Origin: Alphaproteobacteria bacterium
Lineage (GTDB): Bacteria > Pseudomonadota > Alphaproteobacteria > Rhodobacterales > Rhodobacteraceae
NCBI GenBank assembly: GCA_024280735.1
Contig: JAJRPO010000018.1
Location: 1 to 54,311, forward strand
Length of the DNA: 54,311 nucleotides
Direction of reading: 5' to 3'
Under the pieces are notes generated by a model, which was given only the letters and a program-made list of their open reading frames with translations, was not told where the DNA came from and did not search any database. Positions 16,488-24,057 of the stretch are shown here, in pieces (the stretch's first letter is position 1; every line of letters begins with the position of its first letter). Made by a program: the position numbers and the translations under genes.

Positions 16488-17075
16488 ATGGCTCGTAAAT
16501 CCGGTTCCAGCGCTGAAAAAACCCGGCCCCTGGTGGAGGCTGCTGCCAAACGCCTGTTTGCCCGCCATGGCTATGCCGCTGTTTCCATGCGCCAAATCGC
16601 CGCCGAGGTCGGGGTTCAGGCGGGTGCGCTCTACCTTTACACGCCGGACAAACAGAGCCTGCTGTTCGAGTTGATGAAAACCCACATGGAAGAATTGCTT
16701 GCCGCATGGGCGAAATCTGATCCCGGTGGCGCGGCTGACAGGCAGTTGCATGCCTTTGTGGAGTTCCACATCGCGTTTAATTTGCAAAGCCTCGAGGCGG
16801 TTTTTATTTCCTATATGGAGCTGCGAAACCTGACACCGGAAAATTTCGCCCATATCGAAGATATGCGTCGGGCTTATGAAACCGTGCTGGAGGATATTCT
16901 AAAGGCAGGTATGGCTGAGGGGACTTACCAACTTGAGGATACAAAACTGACGACCCTTGCGATCATTGCCATGCTGAACGGCGTGAATACTTGGTACAAA
17001 GAAAGTGGCCGCCTGACCCGCGAACAAGTGGCGGGTATCTACGTGGAGATGGTCCGGCGCGCTGTTGGGGGCTGA
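16488..17075 (+). CDS. TetR/AcrR-family transcriptional regulator
   Basis: A 195-residue repressor-type protein. The N-terminal helix-turn-helix is clear: AAAKRLFARHGYAAVSMRQIAAEVGVQAGALYLYTPDKQSLLFEL, the classic TetR pattern. The C-terminal ~140 residues are helical and ligand-binding, without a recognisable ligand class. AAAGG lies upstream of the ATG. The inverted repeats at 16431-16456 are its probable operator. No obvious partner gene is adjacent: the next gene converges and the upstream one diverges. It may control the divergent lipoprotein/hom side or only itself. Confidence 0.88.
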   Translation: MARKSGSSAEKTRPLVEAAAKRLFARHGYAAVSMRQIAAEVGVQAGALYLYTPDKQSLLFELMKTHMEELLAAWAKSDPGGAADRQLHAFVEFHIAFNLQSLEAVFISYMELRNLTPENFAHIEDMRRAYETVLEDILKAGMAEGTYQLEDTKLTTLAIIAMLNGVNTWYKESGRLTREQVAGIYVEMVRRAVGG

Positions 17076-17090
17076 AGCGCAAAAGAATGG

Positions 17091-17113
17091 TGCCTCCGGC
17101 GGGGATATTTAGG
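17091..17113. repeat. GC-rich intergenic repeat ending in GGGGATATTTA, copy 1
   Basis: TGCCTCCGGCGGGGATATTT lies just after the TetR stop and runs into the stop of the convergent gene. A close variant in the opposite orientation lies at 34656-34680. This resembles the short repeats seen at gene ends in Rhodobacterales genomes, from memory; it may act in transcription termination. Confidence 0.45.
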
Positions 17114-18158
17114 ACGAATTCGAAAGGGGTAGGGTGGACAGCGCAAAGTCAACCGTCACCGGAAAATGATCCGACGCGGTTAGCAACGCCTTGCACAAAG
17201 CATCCTCGTTGAAACAGACAGGGTTATCAAACGGATGCCAGATTTTCCACTGCGGGCTGGCTTGGCGCATCAGGTCGTCCGACACCATCACATAATCCAG
17301 CAGCGCATTTAGATAGGTCTTGGTGGTATGGTTGTAAAACCGCGCCGACGCTGGCGTTGCCACCCTGCGCGGGGCCATCAAGGCGCGGGCATTTGGGTCG
17401 TGCAGGCGGAGTTCTTGTGCTTTGCTCTGGCCGAGAACAATTTCGATGCCCGAACGCCCGAACAGTTTTTCATATTCATCCAAGCCCGGCCCATCGTTAA
17501 AATCGCCCAGCACAATCATGCTGTCGCCTGCGGCCAGATGGGCATCAACCCGTTGGCGCAGCCAAATACATTGCGCCAGTTGTTTGCGCCGATTGGCAAT
17601 GGAAATCTGCACTTCCTCGTGCTTGTTGCGCGCGCCGTGCGGGGCTTTGGATTTGGCATGTACGCCGATGAGTCGAAACGGCGCGCCGCCTTTGGGGGTC
17701 ACGGCGACTTCTAGGGGGGGCTTGGAAAAGACGATGTCTTCCGGCTCGCTGTCCACATCTACGTCAATGCGGAATGACGTGTCAAAACTGGGGATTTTTG
17801 CGTCTTCCTCGGTGCCCTGCGGGTCGTGGGACACCTGCATTTTCAACGGATCATAGAGCAGGGCAATTTCCTGCTGTGTGTGATTTTCAAACCCGATCAG
17901 CGCCTTGTTCTGGCGCAGCCCGAAATGGCGGGCGAAATTTTCCAGCGCCTGTTCGCCTGATTGAAAGCGGCTGGAATCCGGTGCCTCGATTATCATTATC
18001 GCATCCGCATCCAGTGCTTTGAACACGGTGCCAAGGGCGGCAATCTGTTGTGATTTCGTCACATCATAGCGCCGGGACCAACTGTTATCATCGATTAGCT
18101 GGTTGTTGCGGTCAAACAGGGTGGCGAACCATTCCACATTATAGGTGGCGATGCGCAT
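17109..18158 (-). CDS. Endonuclease/exonuclease/phosphatase family protein
   Basis: A 349-residue EEP-superfamily metal-dependent hydrolase. Motifs: RIATYNVEWFA at the N-terminus (catalytic Asn), IMIIEAPD (metal Glu), FRLIGVHAKSKAPHG, VLGDFNDGPGLDEYEKLFG (Asp/Asn) and ASDHFPVTVDF at the C-terminus (Asp-His). No signal peptide, so cytoplasmic. The substrate class (nucleic acid, phospholipid or inositol phosphate) cannot be decided. It converges on the TetR gene and is followed upstream by a TerB-DnaJ gene on the same strand, 30 bases away. Confidence 0.85.
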   Translation of the reverse strand: MRIATYNVEWFATLFDRNNQLIDDNSWSRRYDVTKSQQIAALGTVFKALDADAIMIIEAPDSSRFQSGEQALENFARHFGLRQNKALIGFENHTQQEIALLYDPLKMQVSHDPQGTEEDAKIPSFDTSFRIDVDVDSEPEDIVFSKPPLEVAVTPKGGAPFRLIGVHAKSKAPHGARNKHEEVQISIANRRKQLAQCIWLRQRVDAHLAAGDSMIVLGDFNDGPGLDEYEKLFGRSGIEIVLGQSKAQELRLHDPNARALMAPRRVATPASARFYNHTTKTYLNALLDYVMVSDDLMRQASPQWKIWHPFDNPVCFNEDALCKALLTASDHFPVTVDFALSTLPLSNSS

Positions 18159-18188
18159 CAGATCGTTTCAACAATGAAACGAGCGGCT

Positions 18189-18881
18189 TTAATCATAAAC
18201 TGCGTTGTCATTGATTTCTTCCCATGCTTTGTTAACGGCAATCATGTGTTTGGTGGCCAGAGTTATCGCCTCTTCCGGCAATCCACGCGCCATCAGCTGG
18301 TCTGGATGTGTTTCGCGTATGCGTTTGCGCCACGCCTTGCGAATGTCTTCCAGCGGGGCGTCGGGCGCAACCCCTAACACTTCATAGGCATCGGGCGGCG
18401 CGTCGGGCACAAATCGGGTGCGCAATCCGCGAAAATTGACCTCGTTAATCATGAATTTACGCGCCACTATATGCACAAAATCATCCTCATTCGGGTGGTA
18501 TTGCCCATCCGCCATCGCGATGTAAAACAGCCCCTCGATCAGGTCTTCCAGCACTTTGGGATTGTCTTTGAACATGGCCGAAATTGTTGCCGCATATACC
18601 TCGAAACCTGCCACATCCTGACGGGCAAGGTTGAATACCTTTGCTGCTTGTGCCTCGTCGCGTCTGGAAATGAAAAATATCTCCCGAAAGGCGGCCACCT
18701 CGTCGCTTGTCACCAAGCCGTCCGCCTTGGCCATCTTGGCCCCCAAACCGATCACCGCAATGGTAAAGGCCACCGAGCGTTCGGGCGGCGTTTTCAGCCG
18801 ATCAAAAACTTGCGCCAAGTTCTGCCCTTTGGTCAGGGCAGAGACCGAGTCCGAAATGCGGTTCCAGATTGATTTTGCCAT
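18189..18881 (-). CDS. TerB-DnaJ (DjlA-like) co-chaperone protein
   Basis: A 230-residue protein with an N-terminal TerB-like helical domain of about 140 residues (FTIAVIGLGAKMAKADGLVTSDE, FYIAMADGQYHPNEDDF) and a C-terminal J domain (DAYEVLGVAPDAPLEDIRKAWRKR) whose HPD tripeptide is intact in RETHPDQLM. This is the DjlA arrangement but without the N-terminal membrane segment of the E. coli protein. It should stimulate a DnaK ATPase. Upstream and downstream genes on this strand are close, so it may be in one transcript with the EEP hydrolase. Confidence 0.85.
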   Translation of the reverse strand: MAKSIWNRISDSVSALTKGQNLAQVFDRLKTPPERSVAFTIAVIGLGAKMAKADGLVTSDEVAAFREIFFISRRDEAQAAKVFNLARQDVAGFEVYAATISAMFKDNPKVLEDLIEGLFYIAMADGQYHPNEDDFVHIVARKFMINEVNFRGLRTRFVPDAPPDAYEVLGVAPDAPLEDIRKAWRKRIRETHPDQLMARGLPEEAITLATKHMIAVNKAWEEINDNAVYD

Positions 18882-18911
18882 TGCCGTATCCTGTTGTGTT
18901 ATTGGCTGATT

Positions 18912-19400
18912 CTACAGGTTTTTTTGCAGCAAGATCAAGTCCAACCAGCGATCAAACTTATACCCTACCTCGGGAAGTGTTGCCTGTTTGCGAAATCCGC
19001 AAGCTTGATGAAAGGCAATGGCTGCGGGGTTTTCAGAACTGATACCGGCAATCAGGGAATGTATATCTTGCGCGCGGGCGTGTTCCTCAAGGGCTGTCAG
19101 CAGGGCGCGGCCAGCACCTTTTCCTTTGGCGCTATCGGTCAACATAATACTGTGTTCCATCGTTTGGGCATAACCACTGCCGGTGCGAAACGGGCCATAG
19201 GTGGCAAAACCCGATACCACGCCCTGCTGCTCTATTACCAAAAACGGCACTCCCTGTTGTGCCTTGCTGGCAATCATTTCGGATAGGTCGGCAGGGATCT
19301 TTTCTATGCTGGTAAAGGTAATCAACGTGTCACGGATCACCGGATTCCAGATGCCCATGAGTGCTGCAATATCAGGAATGCCCGCTGCTCTAATTCTCAT
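18912..19400 (-). CDS. GNAT acetyltransferase, phosphinothricin-acetyltransferase type
   Basis: A 162-residue GNAT enzyme. It begins MRIRAAGIPDIAALMGIWNPVI and contains the acetyl-CoA binding motif DSAKGKGAGRALLTALEEHA (R/Q-x-x-G-x-G/A pattern as KGKGAG) and AAIAFHQACGFRKQATLPEVGYKFDRWLDL, which is typical of the phosphinothricin/methionine sulfone N-acetyltransferase group. The start at 19400 is chosen because the conserved N-terminus begins there; the frame is open to 19448. The natural substrate is probably an amino acid analogue. Confidence 0.85.
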   Translation of the reverse strand: MRIRAAGIPDIAALMGIWNPVIRDTLITFTSIEKIPADLSEMIASKAQQGVPFLVIEQQGVVSGFATYGPFRTGSGYAQTMEHSIMLTDSAKGKGAGRALLTALEEHARAQDIHSLIAGISSENPAAIAFHQACGFRKQATLPEVGYKFDRWLDLILLQKNL

Positions 19401-19475
19401 ACCGACCTCACATTCTTTCCCACCGCGCGCCAGCGCGGCCACGCCCAAGGCTTTAACTGAATTTTAATTCAGGCA

Positions 19476-19491
19476 AAAGACGCGGGAGTAC
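19476..19491 (+). repeat. Left copy of a 16-base inverted repeat
   Basis: AAAGACGCGGGAGTAC matches the reverse complement of 21778-21793 over all 16 bases. The two copies flank the imuA, dsrE-like and aldo/keto reductase genes. The copy lies just beyond the imuA stop. Confidence 0.5.
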
Positions 19492-19495
19492 CCCT

Positions 19496-20089
19496 CTATA
19501 CTTGCACCCCCAGCACAGCGCCAGCCGAACCCCATTCCACCGCCCAAGCAGCAGGCGGGGCCATGCGGGCGCGGCGGCGTTGCAGCAGCCAGCGGTTTTG
19601 CCCCCCCGCGTGGCGCGGGGCGAGGTGCCAGCGGCTCTCAACCCCTTGGGCACCCCCATCGCCGGGGGTCAACAGCAGGCCCAGCGGGTTAACCTTGCGC
19701 CGCGCGGCACCGGCCTCTGCCGCCAGATGCAGGCGGCGGATTGGCGTCAGATGCGGCGGGTCGGGTAATTCTGCAATCACCAGCGGCACACATCCGGCGC
19801 GCAACACTTCCTCCATACACCACAGCACATCCTCCAGCCGTTTGGGGCGCACAAAGGTGATCTTCCTCGGATCAAAAAAGGGCGCAACACCCGGCCCAAA
19901 CAGGTGATCCACCTGCCAATGGCATTGAATCCAGAACACCGGCCCCGTCTGCGCCGCCATCAGGGCCAAGGTCCGCCGCGACGGGCCGCAAAATTCATGC
20001 ACCCGCGCGGTGACCAACCCCAGATCCCCAATCAAGGGGTGTTCGGGTCGCGGATTATGGCTGCGGCGGGTTAACAGGGCGTGGTTCAT
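19496..20089 (-). CDS. imuA: ImuA-family SOS protein (RecA-like, orphan)
   Basis: A 197-residue protein resembling ImuA, the RecA-like accessory factor of the ImuA-ImuB-DnaE2 translesion mutasome. Matching segments are VHEFCGPSRRTLALMAA, PVFWIQCHW, GVAPFFDPRKITFVRPKRLEDVLWCMEEVL, LVIAELPDPPHLTPIRRLHLAAEAG and PLGLLLTPGDGGAQGVESRW. The nucleotide-binding P-loop of true RecA is not evident. The ATG at 20089 (after an in-frame GTG) lies 17 bases from a perfect GTTC-N7-GTTC box, which independently supports SOS control. In most bacteria imuA sits with imuB and dnaE2; neither is within the window. Confidence 0.75.
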   Translation of the reverse strand: MNHALLTRRSHNPRPEHPLIGDLGLVTARVHEFCGPSRRTLALMAAQTGPVFWIQCHWQVDHLFGPGVAPFFDPRKITFVRPKRLEDVLWCMEEVLRAGCVPLVIAELPDPPHLTPIRRLHLAAEAGAARRKVNPLGLLLTPGDGGAQGVESRWHLAPRHAGGQNRWLLQRRRARMAPPAAWAVEWGSAGAVLGVQV

Positions 20090-20105
20090 CACGTTAATAT
20101 TACAT

Positions 20106-20120
20106 GTTCCGCGTTTGTTC
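20106..20120. promoter_or_regulatory. LexA (SOS) box, GTTC-N7-GTTC
   Basis: GTTC-CGCGTTT-GTTC matches exactly the alphaproteobacterial LexA consensus GTTC-N7-GTTC. It is 17-31 bases upstream of the imuA start on the minus strand and about 80 bases upstream of the divergent dsrE-like gene. LexA bound here should repress imuA and possibly affect the neighbour. Confidence 0.8.
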
Positions 20121-20201
20121 TCAATAATTTTTTAGAAAGATTGCAATGGCAGATAAAACAGCGCAAAACTTTCCACATACAAACACAACAGGGAAAAACC
20201 A

Positions 20202-20636
20202 ATGAAAAAGCTACTTGTAACACTCACAGCGCTCTTGTTTGCAGGCCAAATGGCATTTGCAGCAGGCGTTGAACACCGCGTCGCCATTCACGTCGATCAA
20301 AGCGATCCGCAGGTACAGAATATGGCGCTGAACAATGCGGTCAACATCACTAAATATTACGAATCGCAAGGTGATACCGTGATCATCGAAATGGTTGCCT
20401 ATGGTCCCGGCCTAACCATGCTCATTCCGGGCAAAAGCAAAGTGGGCGACCGGATTGCTAAAATGTCACTGGAGCTGGACGGCCTGACCTTTTCTGCCTG
20501 CGGCAATACCCACCGCAAGATGAGCGCCAAAGCCGGCAAACAGATCGCTCTAATGGACGAGGCCACCATGACCCCCTCCGGCGTTGTACGCCTGATCGAG
20601 TTGCAGGAAAAAGGCTACGCCTACGTGCGCCCCTAA
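20202..20636 (+). CDS. Periplasmic DsrE-like protein
   Basis: A 144-residue protein with a clear Sec signal peptide (KKLLVTLTALLFAGQMAFA, cleavage near AFA-AG), then a DsrE/F-like α/β domain: HRVAIHVDQSDPQVQNMALNN, VIIEMVAYGPGLTMLIPG, LTFSACGNTH. A single Cys in FSACGNTH occupies the place of the functional Cys in DsrE-family sulfur carriers. Exported DsrE-like proteins are common and mostly uncharacterised; a periplasmic sulfur-relay or redox role is inference. A strong terminator follows the gene. Confidence 0.75.
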   Translation: MKKLLVTLTALLFAGQMAFAAGVEHRVAIHVDQSDPQVQNMALNNAVNITKYYESQGDTVIIEMVAYGPGLTMLIPGKSKVGDRIAKMSLELDGLTFSACGNTHRKMSAKAGKQIALMDEATMTPSGVVRLIELQEKGYAYVRP

Positions 20637-20658
20637 CCCTGAACGACTGAAAACGTCC

Positions 20659-20696
20659 AGCCGCCCCTTGCCATCACGTGCGGGGCGGCTATTTTT
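20659..20696 (+). terminator. Rho-independent terminator after dsrE-like gene
   Basis: AGCCGCCCC and GGGGCGGCT form a 9-base-pair GC-rich stem with a 14-base loop, followed by ATTTTTAT. It ends the dsrE-like transcript 22 bases after its stop. Confidence 0.85.
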
Positions 20697-20726
20697 ATGC
20701 CAAATTGACATAACAGGAATCCCGCC

Positions 20727-21773
20727 ATGAAAATGAACCAACTCGGCCAGACCGGCATAGAAATCAGTGAATTATGCCTCGGCTCGATGACATGGGGAAC
20801 CCAAACATCAGAGGCCGCCGCCCATATTCAAATCGACACGGCGCTGGCGGCTGGCATCAACATCATCGACACGGCAGAAATGTATCCGACCAACCCGCTG
20901 AGCGCCGAAACCCAAGGCGACACCGAACGGGTGATTGGTACATGGGTGGCGAAAAACAAGGCGCGACGCAGTGACATCCTGTTGGCAACCAAAGCATCCG
21001 GCTCTGGTTATATGGCCGTGCGGGACGGCGCGCCGATCTCGCGTCAGACCATTGAAACGGCTGTCGAAAACTCGCTGGCCTCGCTGCAAACCGATTACAT
21101 CGACCTCTATCAACTGCACTGGCCAAACCGTGGCTCCTATATGTTCCGCCAGAATTGGGCCTTTGATCCCAGCAGCCAAAACAAGGCGGAAACCCTGGCC
21201 CACATGCAAGAAGTTCTGGAAACCTTGCAAGACCTCGTAAATGCCGGAAAAATCCGCCACTTTGGCCTGTCAAATGAGAGTGCTTGGGGAACCGCCCAAT
21301 GGCTGCGCTTGTCCGAGGACCTGAACCTGCCCCGCGTGGTCAGCGTGCAAAACGAATATTCCTTGATGTGCCGCCTCTATGACACTGACATGGCCGAAAT
21401 GTCCTGCAATGAGGACGTCGGCCTGCTGGCCTTCTCCCCCCTCGCGGCGGGCATGTTGTCGGGGAAATATCAAGGTGACGTGACCCCGCAAGGATCACGC
21501 CGCAGCCATGTGGATAACCTCGGTGGGCGCTTAACAGAGCGCGCCTTGCCAACTGTCGCCGCCTACCTTGACGTGGCGCAGAAACACGGGTTGGACCCTT
21601 GCCACATGGCGCTGGCCTGGTGCCGCACCCGCCCGTTCATGGCCTCGGCAATCTTTGGGGCAACGACGCAAGAACAATTGGAACACGCATTGGCGTCGGT
21701 GGATGTGACGCTGAGTGATGAAATGATGGCGGATTTGGCAACGGTACATAAAATGCACCCGATGCCATATTAA
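20727..21773 (+). CDS. Aldo/keto reductase, Tas family
   Basis: A 348-residue NADP(H)-dependent oxidoreductase with the Tas-type insertions. Motifs: LGQTGIEISELCLGSMTWG, the catalytic region INIIDTAEMYPTNPLS (Asp and Tyr), ILLATKASG (Lys), YIDLYQLHWPNR (His), HFGLSNESAWG, VQNEYSL and FGATTQEQLEHAL for the cofactor. Its own start has a nearby CAGGAA site. It stands alone between a terminator and a convergent regulator gene. Substrate is unknown. Confidence 0.92.
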   Translation: MKMNQLGQTGIEISELCLGSMTWGTQTSEAAAHIQIDTALAAGINIIDTAEMYPTNPLSAETQGDTERVIGTWVAKNKARRSDILLATKASGSGYMAVRDGAPISRQTIETAVENSLASLQTDYIDLYQLHWPNRGSYMFRQNWAFDPSSQNKAETLAHMQEVLETLQDLVNAGKIRHFGLSNESAWGTAQWLRLSEDLNLPRVVSVQNEYSLMCRLYDTDMAEMSCNEDVGLLAFSPLAAGMLSGKYQGDVTPQGSRRSHVDNLGGRLTERALPTVAAYLDVAQKHGLDPCHMALAWCRTRPFMASAIFGATTQEQLEHALASVDVTLSDEMMADLATVHKMHPMPY

Positions 21774-21777
21774 AGGC

Positions 21778-21793
21778 GTACTCCCGCGTCTTT
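21778..21793 (-). repeat. Right copy of a 16-base inverted repeat
   Basis: GTACTCCCGCGTCTTT is the exact reverse complement of 19476-19491. It lies in the short gap between the convergent aldo/keto reductase and cdhR-like genes, overlapping the latter's stop codon. Confidence 0.5.
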
Positions 21794-22796
21794 ACGATCT
21801 TTGATCTAAATCCTTGGGCCGGGCAGATTGCTGCGCAATCTGCCCACTCCGTACCGTCTTCGCCCCCTGCCCAAAATACCCCGTAAAAGCCCGCGAAAAT
21901 GCCGCCTGCGAGTTGAACCCGCAGCGCACGGCAATATCCTGTAACGGGCGCGCGGTATCCAGCACCATGCGGCGCGCCTCTTGCAGGCGCAACTGGCGAA
22001 AATAGCGGCCCGGCCCAATGCCAAATTCCTGCTGAAACAGCATCTCCAAGCGCCGCACCGACAGGCCCGTGGCACGGGCGATTGTTGCCACACTCGTTGG
22101 GTCCTCCAGATTTTCCTCCATCAGCAGCACCGCCTTTGCCACCTTCGGCGCGCGGTGTTGAAGCTGGGACACCGACACCAGCGATTGCGGCGCGCTGCCG
22201 GCGCGGGGTTCATAAAGGAAAGTACGACCCACGGCCTCGGCCAATGCGCGGCCATTATGTCGCTCAATCAAATATAACATCATATCAATACAAGGCGCGG
22301 CCCCGCCTGTGGTGATGAACTTGCCACTCTCTACAAACCGGTCGCGCACCACTTCCACCTCTGGAAACTCCAACGCCAACTCCTCGTGATCCTCCCAATG
22401 GGTGGTGGCGCGGTGCCCGTTCAGCAGCCCCGCGCGGGCCAGTATTTCACCGCCCCCGTCAATGCCACAAATCAGCGGCAGATGGCGGGCAAAACCGCGC
22501 AACAAGTGGCGTAAGCTGGGGGTTGCGTGTTGACGCAGATTAAACCCCGCAATCACCGCCAGAATATCCGCCTGTGCATCCCGTGCAATGGGGCGGGCGG
22601 GCATCTCGATCCCGGTGGTCATAGACACGGACGCGCCGCTGACCGAGCGGATTTCCCAACTATAAATCTGTCGCCCCGCCATCCGGTTTGCCGCGCGCAT
22701 CGGATCAATCGTCGCTGCCAGCGCCAACAAGCCGCTGTTGGGCAGGACCAAAGCAATCAAATGGATCGGTCGAGGGGGATTTTTTGCGGGTTTCAT
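21792..22796 (-). CDS. GlxA-type AraC-family regulator, CdhR-like
   Basis: A 334-residue protein with an N-terminal DJ-1/PfpI amidotransferase-like domain (IHLIALVLPNSGLLALAATID, ILAVIAGF, LPLICGIDGGGEILARAGLLNGHRATTHWE) and a C-terminal AraC DNA-binding domain (ATGLSVRRLEMLFQQEFGIGPGRYFRQLRLQEARR, IAVRCGFNSQAAFSRAFTGYFG). This architecture is that of CdhR and GbdR, which respond to carnitine and glycine betaine. The start at 22796 (MKPAKNPP) fits; the frame is open further but would run into the divergent gene. It faces the carnitine genes, so activation of that operon by carnitine or dehydrocarnitine is likely. Confidence 0.85.
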   Translation of the reverse strand: MKPAKNPPRPIHLIALVLPNSGLLALAATIDPMRAANRMAGRQIYSWEIRSVSGASVSMTTGIEMPARPIARDAQADILAVIAGFNLRQHATPSLRHLLRGFARHLPLICGIDGGGEILARAGLLNGHRATTHWEDHEELALEFPEVEVVRDRFVESGKFITTGGAAPCIDMMLYLIERHNGRALAEAVGRTFLYEPRAGSAPQSLVSVSQLQHRAPKVAKAVLLMEENLEDPTSVATIARATGLSVRRLEMLFQQEFGIGPGRYFRQLRLQEARRMVLDTARPLQDIAVRCGFNSQAAFSRAFTGYFGQGAKTVRSGQIAQQSARPKDLDQRS

Positions 22797-22878
22797 CAAT
22801 AATATTTCGTAAATTGTAAAGCGCAACAAAGCAAGCCCCGTCAAACTGACCCCAAGCAACCCGTTTCGGAGAATCCCC

Positions 22879-23790
22879 ATGCCCCTCACCATGAACCGCC
22901 AAGTCTTTATCACCTGCGCCGTGACAGGCTCGGGCAGCACCCAAGACCGCTCGCCGCATGTGCCACGCTCCCCCAAGGAAATCGCCGATAGTGCAATTGC
23001 GGCGGCCAAGGCAGGTGCTGCGGTGGTGCATTGCCATGTGCGTGATCCCGAAACCGGCGCACCCTCGCGCGACCGGAAGCTTTACCGCGAGTTGACCGAC
23101 CGTATTCGCGCATCCGACACCGACGTGGTGTTGAACATGACCGCAGGCATGGGCGGCGACATCACTTTTGGCAACACTGAAAACCCTTTGCCCCTACAAA
23201 AGGCAGGCACCGATATGGTGGGCGCTGCCGAACGTGTCGCCCATATCGTTGAGTGCCGCCCCGAAATCTGTACGCTAGATTGCGGCACAATGAATTTCGC
23301 CGAGGCCGATTACGTGATGACCAACACCCCCGGCATGCTGCGCGCCATGGGGCAGATGATGACGGATGCAGGCGTGAAACCCGAGATCGAGGCCTTTGAC
23401 ACGGGCCATCTGTGGTTCGCCAAAGAATTGGTCCGCGAGGGCATCCTCGCCAGCCCCGCCTTGGTGCAATTGTGCATGGGCGTGCCTTGGGGCGCGCCGG
23501 ATGACCTCAACACCTTCATGGCGATGGTCAACAATGTGCCAGAGGGTTGGTCATTTTCCGCCTTCGGTTTGGGCCGCAACCAAATGCCCTATGTCGCAGC
23601 CAGCGTGCTGGCAGGCGGCAACGTGCGCGTCGGGCTGGAGGATAACCTGATGCTGGATCGCGGTGTTCTGGCCACCAACGCACAACTGGTTGCACGCGCC
23701 CGCGAAATCATCGAAAACATGGGGGCCAGTGTCATCGGCCCCGATACGGTGCGCGAGTCGCTCGGCTTAACGAAAAGAGCCCCCCTATGA
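22879..23790 (+). CDS. cdhC: BKACE-family dehydrocarnitine cleavage enzyme
   Basis: A 303-residue zinc-dependent β-keto acid cleavage enzyme. In the carnitine route it condenses dehydrocarnitine with acetyl-CoA to give betainyl-CoA and acetoacetate. Motifs: VFITCAVTGSG at the start, VVHCHVRDP (metal His-x-His), LNMTAGMGG, CTLDCGTMNF, EIEAFDTGHL and MGVPWGAPDD, typical of the family. GGAGA lies 7 bases before the ATG at 22879. It overlaps a small lipoprotein gene by ATGA and precedes the carnitine dehydrogenase fusion, which fixes the specificity better than the sequence alone. Confidence 0.88.
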   Translation: MPLTMNRQVFITCAVTGSGSTQDRSPHVPRSPKEIADSAIAAAKAGAAVVHCHVRDPETGAPSRDRKLYRELTDRIRASDTDVVLNMTAGMGGDITFGNTENPLPLQKAGTDMVGAAERVAHIVECRPEICTLDCGTMNFAEADYVMTNTPGMLRAMGQMMTDAGVKPEIEAFDTGHLWFAKELVREGILASPALVQLCMGVPWGAPDDLNTFMAMVNNVPEGWSFSAFGLGRNQMPYVAASVLAGGNVRVGLEDNLMLDRGVLATNAQLVARAREIIENMGASVIGPDTVRESLGLTKRAPL

Positions 23791-24002
23791 TATTTCGCCT
23801 GCTAACCGTCATCTGTCTAGCCGCCGCCTGTACGCCGGTGCCGCGTCCGATTGATCCTGAAACCGGCAAACCAATGCCGTCTAACCTCAACTTTGCCTAT
23901 TGCGAAAAAATTGCGGCCGAGGTGAGGCAAGCGGGTGGGGTAAGCAACGATCTTTGTCCGGGATACATGCCAAATGGCTATCCAACCGAATTGTTTGGTT
24001 GA
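23787..24002 (+). CDS. Tiny lipoprotein inside the carnitine operon
   Basis: A 71-residue protein with a signal of about 14 residues and lipobox LAAAC, then three more cysteines in the mature part and a Pro-rich start. It begins at the ATGA overlap with cdhC and lies 55 bases before the carnitine dehydrogenase gene, so it is inside the operon. I do not recognise a family. A role in the cell envelope for carnitine use is only positional inference. Confidence 0.6.
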   Translation: MIFRLLTVICLAAACTPVPRPIDPETGKPMPSNLNFAYCEKIAAEVRQAGGVSNDLCPGYMPNGYPTELFG

Positions 24003-24057
24003 AATAGCAAGTCAGGCCCCACACTTTACGCGCAGCGACTAAAAGGAACATAAGATA

